Positions 1 to 10,078 of a stretch of 24,950 bases of DNA are shown in pieces. The notes beneath the pieces were generated by a model. The model saw only the letters and a list, made by a program, of their open reading frames with translations. It ran no database searches and had not been told where the DNA came from. This stretch comes from Intoshia linei (lineage: Eukaryota; Orthonectida; Rhopaluridae), in NCBI GenBank assembly GCA_001642005.1, contig LWCA01000516.1:1-24950 (forward strand), in the 5' to 3' direction. The stretch's first letter is position 1; each line of letters starts with the position of its first letter. Made by a program: the position numbers and the translations under genes.

Positions 1-370
1 AAAGATAAATAAGATCCTTGTTAATTTTGGCGGTCATGCATAAAAAAAATTTATCGAACCAACATTTATCTTGGTAACCAAAAAACAAAAAAGTTATTTT
101 CAATTTCCTTTATATGGTAGGCATGGTTGTAATTTTTAATTTTGCCTTGGTTACCGGTATGTACCCCCACCATAATGTTGAAAAAATTAAATTTGTGTTT
201 GAAAATAAAACTTATAAAAAAATTTGGTACTGGTACATGGTGCTGATCAAAAAAATTTAATAAACATTAATTTGGGTTTAAATATCATGTTTTATGCAAT
301 TTAGATTGAATTTGGTCTGTAAAATTAAAAAAATTTGAAATATGTGTTTTATTTATTTCAGGTGTAAAAT
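1..370. other. AT-rich stretch, no gene recognised
   Basis: No reading frame of useful length and no recognisable domain is present. Two short stretches resemble each other loosely (around 150-175 and 224-245, both with GGTA..GGTAC-type words), but I cannot assign them to an element. Confidence 0.5.
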
Positions 371-1536
371 GATGACACAAGGGGATCAATTTTTTATTTA
401 AAGTAGCTTTGTCGAATAAACGTGAAATTTGTGATTTGTAATTTTAAAAGTTATCATAATAACCTAATATCATCAATATAATCATAATAATAATAAGTAT
501 AACCTCAAACATCCTATTCTTCATTGAATCGTACAAACTCGAGATGACAGAATGTGGCAGCGACTACCAGGCTTTTTTAATTGCATCTTTCAGGTCCTGA
601 ATACTATCATATGTCTTATTGTTTTTGTATATACTATGTGTCAGTATTCCCCAAACATTCTCGATCGGGTTCAGGTCGAGAGACCTTGATGGCCAGTTCA
701 AGATTTTTAATCTTGTATGGCTAAAATACTCTTTGGTCGACCTTGACGTGTGTACATAGGCATTGTCTTGTTGAAAAATTTTGAATTTTGTTTCTATGAG
801 GTAATGGGTATGTAGTCAGAGTATTCTGATACCTTAAAGAATCCACATTACCGCTAAGAAGCAAATCTTGATTTTACCTGATAAAAAGAATGCTCTCCAT
901 ACTATAACACCTCCTTCACTGGTTCGTCTGGACCTCTTAGAAAGTAATTATTTTCTCACATCATGCCAATAATGCGTATAACCATCTGGCCCATCTAGTT
1001 TTTATTTTTTCTCATCCGAGAAGCAAACTTGTTTCAAATTTCTGCTCATGTTCTCTCTGGCAAATTCTAAGTGGGATTTTTTGTGGTCAGATGTCAGGGG
1101 CGGTTTGCATTTCATTTTTGAACTTTCGATGAATGGATTAGACGAAATGATATTGCAAACTGAGCTTGGAGAAATGCCAAGATTCAAATCGGACGTTAAT
1201 TTACGAACACTGGACGTGCTATTAGATGCCTTCCTGACGACCAATCTCTTTGTAGTGTCCGTTATTGATGGAGGTCTACCGGTTTTTTCTTCTTTGGCTT
1301 ATTTTAAAGAAGTCGACATATAGTAGATTGGCTTCACCCCATTTCATTAGCTATATAATCTTGATTTTTCTCTTGCAATTTCAACCGTAAGATTTTTTGA
1401 ATATCTTCTTGAGTTAAGTTTTTTCTATTGATCATTTTTTAAAATTCTGTTCTAAATTTGGAAGACAGAGATTATCGTAAAAATTATCATTAAAATAAAG
1501 CACAAAAAATAAAAAAAATAGACCCCTCCTCCCGTC
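371..1536 (-). mobile_element. Degenerate Tc1/mariner-family DNA transposon
   Basis: This is the extent of a Tc1-like element built around the transposase relic at 564-1435. The ends were placed by a weak imperfect inverted match: the left end (from 371, GATGACACAAGGGGATC) resembles the reverse complement of the right end (to 1536, GACGGGAGGAGGGGTC), each followed inward by a T-run. I found no clear TA target duplication. The total of about 1.17 kb suits a small Tc1 element. The transposase identification is firm; the exact ends are not. Confidence 0.6.
564..1435 (-). pseudogene. Tc1-like transposase relic (DD34E type)
   Basis: Read on the minus strand from the ATG at 1435-1433, the conceptual protein starts MINRKNLTQEDIQKIL, a Tc1 helix-turn-helix-like N-terminus. 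It then shows GRPPSITDTTKR near 1270-1235, the linker TSDHKKSHLEFARENM, a first catalytic Asp region LDGPDGYTHYW near 1000-970, a second at FQQDNAYVHT near 775-745, and LNPIENVWG near 680-650, where the Glu completes the DDE triad. Aspartate to glutamate spacing fits DD34E. The frame is broken: an in-frame TGA follows the first 33 codons, stops lie around 950 and 825, and small shifts are needed near 1010. The longest intact piece is about 80 codons (1002-1244). It is certainly inactive. Tc1 transposases are usually about 340 residues, so some sequence is also missing. Confidence 0.9.
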
Positions 1537-2145
1537 AAAAATATAATTCTACAGAAAATTTGAATGTTTAAAATTATAGATCAAAAAATATAAATATGCA
1601 TTACATAATAAACAGAGTGTAATTTAAATACAGTTATAATATGTAGTATTTTAATTATGTAATTTATTATTATTATAATTATAAGAAAATTAATTGTTTT
1701 TTCAGAATAATGGGTAATTTATTTTTTTGTCATGAAGATGTATGTTTCTGAGGTTAATATTTATGACAAAGTTAATGAATGTAAAGCGCGTCCCTTATTT
1801 ATGTGTTTTTAATCTAAAGGGTTCAATTTTAGAAATCAAACTTGCATACAAGTATCATTCTCGAAAATCAGTATTAGAAATTGCGTTTTTTAATTTATAT
1901 GACTCTTAGTTTTTAAATAGACGATAACACACTTATAAATTATAAGTGTGTTTAAATTATAATTTATAATACAGATACTACAAATATATAGTATACATTA
2001 TGCATTGCATAGTATCAAATAAATTAATCTAAATAATAAAAGAAATATCATACGCGGATAATAATAATTATATTGAAAATATTTATTATTTTCAAAGTAC
2101 AACAAATATAAAACAAATAAATATAATTTTGGTTAATGTATTATT
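1537..2145. other. AT-rich spacer with repeat fragment and hairpin
   Basis: No gene is seen. A fragment of dispersed repeat family C begins at 1706 (AATAATGGGTAATTT). A hairpin with a 10-bp stem and 3-nt loop lies at 1928-1950. The 3' flank of the minus-strand ZIC gene, with its candidate poly(A) signal, is at the right edge. Confidence 0.5.
2082..2087 (-). terminator. Candidate poly(A) signal of the minus-strand ZIC gene
   Basis: AATAAA on the minus strand, about 60 nt past the stop codon at 2146-2148. Such hexamers are common by chance in DNA this AT-rich, so only position supports it. Confidence 0.35.
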
Positions 2146-4118
2146 TCACAGATTATTTTCAGAATGTACTTTGACATGTTTTCGTAAAGAACTTGGATGA
2201 GAATATTTCTTATTGCAACATGGACATTTAAAATTTTTTTCCACAGAATGAACATGCTCGTGTTTTTTTCGATCAGATGAATTTCCAAACATTCTGATAC
2301 AACCAAAAAATTTGCAGCTAAATGGTTTTTCTCCTAAAAACGGGATAAGTGAAATTTTATAAATTTAAAACAAATAATGTATTGCAGTAAACCTGTATGA
2401 GTTCGTGTGTGAATATTTAAGTTTTCTCTTCTAGCAAAACTTTTTCCACAGTCTGGAGCAGTACATACAAATGGCTTTTCTCCAGTGTGCACTCTAATAT
2501 GGTTGACTAACTTGTAGCGTGCTTTAAAAGGTTTACTAGTTCGCATGCATTCTTTCCTAAACATTTAATTATTATTTTACACATATCTATTTTTGTTTTA
2601 ATAATTTTTTCGCGTTTCATTAAATATAATGTTTTTGCAACTTTTATATTGACATGTGAATAATAAAAATTCAAACAAACAAAAAATTAAAATGGAATAA
2701 TTTACTTTAAAGTAAAGAGTAATGTGATATGACGGTTCCACCTTAAACAAGTTTGGGTACCACTCCTTTAAACGATTGATAATAGTGAATAAGATTTTTA
2801 AGTTAGATTTTCAACGTGAATTTATTTTTTTGATAGAATAAAAATGTGCCCTCTGCAGAGCTCGGTGATGTTTGTACGTACTACGTAGTACCTAACAGTC
2901 AACCTAGTTATTCAATATAATGGGTAATTTGTGGTTATGACCATGAATATGCCGATTTGTGAGTTTGAAATTGATCTTACATTATGCATCCGAAAAAATT
3001 GATTTAAAATTTGTGTCTTTGAAACTTCTGGGATTGTTTATTTTCTAAATAAACCGTTACACACACAAACTGACAGTGTCGGTCAGACACAAATTAATAG
3101 CTAATTTTACATTATATAACTAAAGATTATAATTATAGCTATTACTGAACCTACCATACAGAGACTCTTCTTTGGGGCCTCGACGAAATTTTTTTAAATT
3201 GATGGAACTATTTTTCCAAATTGAGGATTAAAAAAATTATATTCTTGAATATCATGATATTTTATGTGTTAAATTTAAAATGTCAAGTCAAGAGCATAAG
3301 AGAAGTCGCATGTGTTCTTAGTTTGTGAAATTTTTCTTAAGACTACTTTTTATTTTTGGGTGACCTCTAGCTGGATAGGTTTGGCTGTGATTATAGTGCT
3401 TAGTAATTAATTATTTATTATACAATATGTAATAAGTTACCAATATTATTTATATCAAATAAAATTACCAATAACAAATATAATTTTGGCTATTCTCATT
3501 TGATTGATTGATATGATGCTGTTCCAAATGATCAACAACCTGCTCGATTGTATTAAAACATAAATCGCATGTTTTCCCATTAAATATCCATTTGCATTCA
3601 ATATTGGCTGGATTGAAGCAATGATCATTAAACTGAGAACTATAATTGACTAAATTATGCATTAAGCTTGAAATTTCGTTTAAAATTGAACCTCTAGAAT
3701 CGATAGCATGAATTTGTTCCATTGGTGGTATTTGCCTCGGCTCAGACCTCCAAATTGGACATAAGTTTGGAATAATATTGGCACCTTGTTCCTTTCGATT
3801 GAATTGATTACTGTAATAGTTGAAATTATCCCTTGAACTCGAAACTTCATTGTTTCTAGAATATCTAGAAATTATGGGGTCAATGTAGTTACGGAGGTCG
3901 TTTGGATCTCTTCTTGGTAAAGATCTTTGTTCGTTTTGCAAATTTAGACAAAAAACTGGATTTACGAGGTGATTTTCATTGATTCTATTGTATTGGCAAT
4001 GGTTATTAATAAAATTTTGTCTTGGTATAAAAAAGTCATTATCTGTACGATTTAATTGTAGGTTTGGGTTCTCGTTTATACCATTATACCCATAGTGTGC
4101 ATCATTAAAGTTATTCAT
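2146..4118 (-). CDS. Diverged ZIC/odd-paired-like zinc-finger protein, three coding exons
   Basis: Exons are 4118-3469, 2556-2393 and 2333-2146, giving 333 residues. Introns are GT-AG (about 912 and 59 nt) and phases join exactly: exon 1 ends TG and exon 2 supplies the G of the Trp codon. Residues 1-170 are Asn-rich and low complexity. Five zinc fingers follow. Finger 1 (about residues 175-202) has the ZIC-type CxW start and a [11 protein letters not shown] core. Finger 2 reads [21 protein letters not shown], a ZIC hallmark. Finger 3 is C-x4-C with [10 protein letters not shown], finger 4 has [12 protein letters not shown], and finger 5 has [17 protein letters not shown] proteins are sequence-specific nuclear transcription factors; insect odd-paired acts in segmentation. 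The fingers are intact, but the N-terminus is unlike odd-paired and very short. It is a paralogue of the gene at 10079-14692. The function in this organism is unknown. Confidence 0.9.
2700..2905 (+). repeat. Dispersed repeat family A, copy 1
   Basis: Lies in intron 1 of the minus-strand ZIC gene. It shares long runs with 21405-21570, including GATTTTTAAGTTAGATTTTC followed by a T-run, AAAAATGTGCC, and a tail around TGTTTGTACGTA and AACAGTCAACCTA. It carries an internal extra stretch of about 45 nt relative to that copy. No coding potential. Confidence 0.75.
2913..3060 (+). repeat. Dispersed repeat family C fragment
   Basis: Begins with ATAATGGGTAATTT and resembles stretches starting at 1706, 8632 and 13010. 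It directly follows the family A copy. Boundaries are approximate because similarity fades. Confidence 0.5.
3465..4118 (-). other. Exon 1 of the minus-strand ZIC gene (coding; splice donor at 3468-3467)
   Basis: Open from the ATG at 4118 through finger 1 and the first Cys of finger 2. The reading frame runs into a TAA (3465-3467) that spans the donor GTAATT, so the coding exon ends at 3469. The plus-strand paralogue breaks at the identical Trp codon, with the same GTAATT donor. Confidence 0.85.
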
Positions 4119-6284
4119 TTTTAATTTTTATTAAAATGAAAAACAACGAATAATTAACATTTAGAATAATGCAGTATGATTGCTTACGCTAATACTTGAG
4201 TAGCATTATAATTGGATCAATATGTCACCATCAAAGAAACTAATACTCATTTAATCGTTATTATAGTTAGAACCGCCTACTAAATATAATGTTATAATGA
4301 AAAAAAATGACGGTGGTGAAATTTTTATTTAAACAATTGTCACTTGATGACATGTGATAAAATCGTTTATGAAACGATTAAATGAAAATGTTTACATCAG
4401 ATTTAATTTCCGAGTCAATGTTATATCTTTATGTTATCGTGTTGACTATTTAATTTTTGTATACTATTGGGAATTAATGTGTTAATTTATTATTATTTTT
4501 TAATAAGTAAGGATAATAAAATGCTATTTGGTTAAGAATCTCAACATTTTCACCCCTAGATTTGACTTTATAATACATTACAAATTAAATTAATTTTATA
4601 ATTTTATTTCAGTAGCATTAAGTTATCCAAAATTTTTTACTCAAAAGGACTGAATCCATGCATCACTGCTACAAAATATATTTTACTTATAAAAATAGTA
4701 TACTAAATATATTTCATCACATTGTGATGAGAAAGCTAGCATCATGTAATGCTACACCACATTTAATTTGGTATCAACTTTTTATTTTTTCTGGACTTAA
4801 TTTTATTTAAAATTTTTTAGGGTCATAATAAGGATTATATTGTTTTTAATTGATTTTTTGGTCAGTCTTAAAAATCAAAAAAATTTGATCCTGGGCATAA
4901 CTTGTTACAGTTTTTATCAAGTACAAAGCAGTCAAGCTATTTATAGTTGTATAAATAAAGACTGTATTACAATTATACATAAATATTTAAATTTGATAGT
5001 TATATAAAACCTATTATATATATGTAATATATATAAATAAAACATACAATACTTGTATGTTAATGGATTTATTAGTGGAATTTTTATATTTGTATTTGTT
5101 TTGAACTATTTAGCTTTATTTGTTGTAAAAACGATATATCACTGTTTAAGTAGCTATGATGGAAAATATTAGAAATATTGATAGTAATTAATATTAAATT
5201 AAGTGTCATCACATTTTTACAAATATTTATATCATATCTCAATGTAAAGCGTGTCACTTTTCTAATTAATGAAGCAATATTGTACATGTTCAGTGAATAT
5301 TGTCATTTAATCATATTTATAAAATGGCGTTATTTTTCATAATTAATTACCAACTTGTCTGTTTTATAAAATTAAAAATTATATTTAAACAAAATAATGT
5401 TTCCCTTTTTTTATTTTTTACATAAATTATCATTATATAATCAGAAAAATTTAAAATATAAAGCAGTTTTGTCAAAAAAGAAAATAACAGTAATGTAAAA
5501 ATTTAAAAAACAAAAAAAAAAAATAATTATATTTTTTTTTAACAACTAAATATAGTGAAAAAATGAATAACGGTAAAATGTCGAAACAAAAACCTAATTA
5601 GAATTTTCAATTTTAAATGTCGAAACAAAAACCACTGAGGTTATGGACCCTATATTTTAGTTTTTATTTAAACTTTTAGACCTACGTGAAAGGGCTATTC
5701 AAACAATTCTATCATATGAGTGAATTTAGAAAAGAATCGACAACATAGATGAGCCTTGGAGTGAGAAATGTATCTTAAAATATTTTAATTTGTGTATTAA
5801 CATTGTGTAAAATTAAAATTTTTCCCTAAGACCCGTCATATTGGGTTTATTGAATTATGCTTGTTATCATTGTTTACGTTTTATGTATATTATTAATTAG
5901 ATTATTAATCTATGTATTATTTGTTATGCTAGTAACATCATGTTAAGTTTAATTATCGATTGTTGATAATCGAAAGAGAACTTGCCGAAAATATCGTTTT
6001 TTATACAGTTGCTGAAAAATTTAGTAGAATGAAAATTACAAAAAAATATATCTGTTTATTTATTTATTTGTTACCATTTATTTATTAACATATTAACAGT
6101 AAGTAAATTAACTTAAAAATTAGTAATAATACCCATTTTTAATACAGTATTTGGAGGGAGGGATATGTTTTATCGCAAATTTCATATTGAGAAATTAAGT
6201 CTTTAAAGGTAAAAAACTTAAATTATTCTTTTTAGTATTTTTTTGTTTGTTTAGAAACTATTTTATTAAAACAAAAATTTGATA

Positions 6285-6400
6285 TAATTAAAGGTTCTAC
6301 AATTAAAAAAAAAAATAATTCTGATACAGATTATTCTAGTTGACATAGATGCATAATTTCAACGCAGAAATCTACGCATTCCAGGTGAAAAATAACATAT
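6285..6400 (-). repeat. Dispersed repeat family B, inverted copy
   Basis: The reverse complement reads GGAATGCGTAGATTTCTGCG, then a stretch ending TATCAGAATTATT plus T-run and TTTAATTGTAG. It matches the 3' part of the copies at 8326-8612 and 24513-24950 (GGAATGCGTAGATTTCTCGG, then CTATCAGAATAAT, T-run, TTTTCGGACC). Confidence 0.7.
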
Positions 6401-6424
6401 ATAAAACAATATAATAATAATAAA

Positions 6425-6575
6425 ATATTACTTTGCTATTATCATTTTTATATTTATTGCAATTTTGGTAAAATTGACCCGAAATATGTTTTTAATGTTA
6501 TGAGTGCGTTAATTATTGATACAAAATATTTTTTACTTATCGAAAACAGATACTGAATATATACCATCACTAGGG
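6425..6575 (+). repeat. Dispersed repeat family D, copy 1
   Basis: Shares blocks with 16998-17165: ATCATTTTTATATTTATT, AAATATGTTT, GTTAATTATTGATACA and a CATCAC end. A weaker third relative lies around 4660-4735. No coding potential. Confidence 0.55.
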
Positions 6576-7227
6576 TTATTCCAATTTTGACTTTTTTTTT
6601 AAATTTTAAAAATACATACATAACTGTATATAGACAATAATCTCCATTTAATTTTCTGCAGAATGATATACATTTTTTTTATTTTTGTCATAAAAAATCC
6701 CATGCGTTTTTACATTTTTTTGTTTTCCTAAAATTTTTTTATTAAAAAAATATAGCAACATTTTTCCCCGTAGTTGATATGCATTTATTATAATTTTAAC
6801 ATGTAACATATATCATGTGACACTAATCAGATTAATTAAAACAAATCAATAAAAAATCGTATATTTTAGATACAGTTCACGGACAAACTTTTCATGATTT
6901 TTAAAAAAAATATATAAATTAAAAAAAAAAACGTGAATTTATATGAACTGAGTCAAAATATTTTAAATGCTTCTACTCAAATAATTTTGAAGTACTATTG
7001 TAAAAAAATAATTTTGTAATAAAATGTTTATAATATTAAGAGAAAAACGAATTTAAAAATGATATAATTTAATTCATCACTTTTGTGAATATTTTATTAT
7101 CTGTAGATACTATTTATATTTTTTAACTATTTTTTTACATAAGTACATTTTTACATATATAGTACTCTCTCTATATAATATTATAATAATGATAATAATC
7201 ATATAATGAGATTATTATACTTATTAC

Positions 7228-7886
7228 CAGGGGTGGCATTAGTGCCAGCAATAATGTACTGGTAGCAAATATTAAAAATACTATTATAAATTGAAAAATT
7301 AGTAATTTTATTAACATTTAGACATTAATTAAATAATAATTATTATTTATAAATAAGGTTTATAAATAAAAATTAATCAGAAAAATAATAGGTTTGACTG
7401 TATATGAAATCGAAATGTTTAAATGACAAGTTTACCCGTAGTAAGTTAAATATTGTAAATTAAAGATTAGTGTAAGGTAATTTTAGAAATTCATCATTGA
7501 ACGTGTATTGTAATAATTTTATAATTCATTCGGGAAGATATAATCTATATATAACTTTAACATAAGATTGCGAGTAAATACGCCGAGTGAATATGTGAGA
7601 CAAAATAGTAATAATTATTTACTTTACGAGTTAAATTTTCCATTCTTTACTTTACGCAAGACAAGTTGACTAATTTACACGAGTCTTTAAGTAAAGTAAA
7701 GCCAATGAGAAAATATATTTATAATTATTAATTATCATGTGAAATCAATATATCGCTCAAAAAATGTTGTCGTTTATTAAAAATTTTTATATTTATATTA
7801 CTGGTAGACAGATGTCACCAGCTTTTACTACTGCTGGTACCAATGACAGCAAAATTTTACTGGTACCATCATTTCATCCAGCCCTG
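7228..7886. mobile_element. hAT-like MITE, decayed
   Basis: The ends are inverted: left CAGGGGTGGC, right the reverse complement CAGGGCTGGA. A subterminal region on both sides repeats GGTACCAG/CTGGTA words. CAGGG-type termini are typical of hAT elements. There is no transposase, the inside is AT-rich, and I could not find a convincing 8-bp target duplication. It is therefore best called an old non-autonomous hAT-like element of about 659 bp. Confidence 0.55.
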
Positions 7887-7990
7887 GATATTATTAATTG
7901 TGATGAAAATCGTGATAAAAACTAGCATGATTATAATAATCGTGTTAAAAAAGATGTGCACCGATTCAACCCATTCGTTGTTCGTTAAGA

Positions 7991-8216
7991 CAAACAAACA
8001 GAAATGGTCACATGCAAGGGTCTCTAAAAACACTTTTAAAAGGCCTATTGGCATCCCTAAATTCATTCTTAACGAAGGGACTCTTTTTTAATAGATTTTA
8101 GCTATCGCTGTTGGCTTATAATACAAAAAACAAACAGGTCCCGTCACATGCAAGGGTCTCTAAAAACACTTTTAAAAGGCTTATTGGCATCCCTACACTC
8201 ATTCTTAACGAAAGAA
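7991..8216. repeat. Two-copy direct tandem repeat, 136-bp period
   Basis: Two units of about 90 bp, at 7991-8080 and 8127-8216. They share TCACATGCAAGGGTCTCTAA, AACACTTTTAAAAGGC, TATTGGCATCCCTA and CATTCTTAACGAA with very few differences. The units are much less AT-rich than their surroundings. A chance frame of 82 codons runs through the first unit on the plus strand, but the second unit does not preserve it, so I do not call a gene. Confidence 0.8.
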
Positions 8217-8325
8217 CATAACGAAAAAATTTTCGGAAAAAGAAATATTACAAAATTAAAATAAATCTCAAATTGATATGAAAGTTATACTTTATTTGAT
8301 TCTAAACTTTGAGTTTTTGAATATA

Positions 8326-8612
8326 AGAAATTGCGTAGCAATGATAAAAAAAGCCGAAGAAATCAATTTATGATATTGAATCCCATATTTCTATATTTCA
8401 AATTTGTAGACATTCAATTCACATTTTTTTTGAAATTGTAGGATAAACATTTAAATTTTCATTTTTAATTTTAACTTAAAACTTATGATTTGATAACATA
8501 TTAACTGGGGTATTTTGACGGGGAATCCGTAGACTTAAGCAATTCAAAATTTTTCTCTAGATTAACTGGAATATACTGTATCAGGTTAATCTTTTTTTAA
8601 ATTCTAGGATTT
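8326..8612 (+). repeat. Dispersed repeat family B, copy 2
   Basis: Matches 24513-24950 along most of its length: AAAAAAGCC(C)GAAGAAATCAA, GTAGAC(A/G)TTCAAT(T/G)CACAT plus T-run, GAAATTGTA(G/A)GAT, and GGAATCCGTAGA against GGAATGCGTAGA. A family C fragment follows immediately at 8632. Confidence 0.75.
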
Positions 8613-8631
8613 AGTTTTTTTACCATTTTTC

Positions 8632-8790
8632 AAAATAATGGGTAATTTAGAGCTTTGGACGTGAAGATATATATTTCTTATGTTGATATTTACGAGGATG
8701 TTAATCATTTAAACAAGTGTCCAGAAGTGGTGATTTTGAAACTCTACGCCTTTTAGTTGATAAAAAAGTTGTAAATAAATGATTATTAAC
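8632..8790 (+). repeat. Dispersed repeat family C fragment
   Basis: AAAATAATGGGTAATTT followed by GACGTGAAGATATATATTTC and GTTGATATTTACGA. It is comparable with 1706-1785 (CATGAAGATGTATGTTTCTG, GTTAATATTTATGA) and with 13010-13085. Confidence 0.6.
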
Positions 8791-10078
8791 AAACAGTCTA
8801 CATTTTACACAGACCCTATACTTTAAAACATTAAAGTTGAAATAACGAAAGAAAATTTGAATAAAATATACATTTGATATTTGAAAAGGAAATCATCAAA
8901 GTCAATTATCAATCTATAATAAGATGAACACCCACAGTTTTATTGTTTCAACTCGGTATTAAAAACCCAATTTAATATCATTTATGAAACTATACATATA
9001 ACAGTCGATATTAAACATGTAGTCTCAAATAAAAATATTATAATGATGTATTTATTACTAATTCTACACAGAATTTTATAATTCTGGATCAACTATTACT
9101 TTTGCTGGGAACATTCAATTATAATCATTATTAACGTGGAAATTCTGGTAAATGTTTGTTATATCCAGCAGTTTTAACCTTGCAATTAGTTGTCAGTTGT
9201 CTAATATTTGATTCTCACAGCTTTCATTATAATTAATAACTAATCATAAAAAATTTTAGTTATACATGTATAACAAAAATTAATATGATAAATTCATAAA
9301 ATTTAATAACATTGCCATTTAACGTATAGTACATATTTATCACTACATTATGTATTATTATTTAATTTTTATTCTTAGAACTTTTTGATACATGATACAA
9401 AACTGTATATAGAAAATCGTGACAAATATAAAAATCATAAAAACAGTGATGACAAAATAAATTTCAATCACTTGAGGATTGATTTTGTGATTTAAACTGC
9501 ACTAAGTGTACAAAATCAATACTGATCCAATTACAAATCAACTGAATGAATAGAAATAAATCGGATACATTTTATATCGACTTTTCATAAGATGAAACAA
9601 TAGTGACATGCCATCAAGTATCTATTGTGTTAACGAAAATTTCAACACGTTAATTCTAATTGAAAAAAGATTACATTATAATATAGTTGATGAAGATTCA
9701 CTGAAAATTATACTTTTAAAATTATAATGTTGAAATGTTCATAATGCACTATATTTTTGTTTATACATTTCGTATGTAAATTTTTGACAATTTGTATCAA
9801 TCAATTTATAGTGGGTGTGTCCAAATCTAATAACAATGAAATTTTTACATTAGCGATCAAATAATTATGTTTTTATAATGACATATCCAGTAATCTACAG
9901 CATCATGCCGAGGATATGAAAAGATTTAATAAATTTAAATAAATACACCATGCATATACAAAATATTAACTGAATGTCAAAACTTTCATCACAAGCGAGA
10001 TAATTATTTTTTCATAGCATTATATTTATGAAAGTGGTTACTAAATTTTAAATTATTGAAAATTATACAAAAATAATA
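8791..10078. other. Upstream region of the plus-strand ZIC gene
   Basis: AT-rich, with no open reading frame of note. Presumed promoter and 5' untranslated sequence of the ZIC paralogue starting at 10079. I could not pick out a convincing TATA/initiator pair against this base composition. Confidence 0.45.

Larger units (their letters stand above)
4119..7227. other. Intergenic region upstream of the minus-strand ZIC gene
   Basis: No gene is seen. It contains the presumed promoter side of the minus-strand ZIC gene, an 8-bp-stem palindrome (TCATCACA/TGTGATGA) near 4715-4731, and a 19-nt direct repeat (AAATGTCGAAACAAAAACC) around 5577 and 5616. Fragments of dispersed families B (about 6285-6400) and D (about 6425-6575) are also present. 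The only frame above 60 codons (5084-5287, minus) is AT-rich and shows no family resemblance. Confidence 0.5.

Noticed and set aside
1048..1323. 91-codon plus-strand frame
   Set aside because: It is the antisense shadow of the Tc1 transposase relic, whose minus-strand translation has clear family motifs.
5084..5287. 67-codon minus-strand frame rich in Ile/Asn/Leu
   Set aside because: Composition is what AT-rich DNA gives by chance. There is no domain, splice partner or repeat match.
7843..8091. 82-codon plus-strand frame and its minus-strand counterpart
   Set aside because: They run from the end of the hAT-like MITE into the first tandem unit, the second unit does not conserve the frame, and no protein family is visible.
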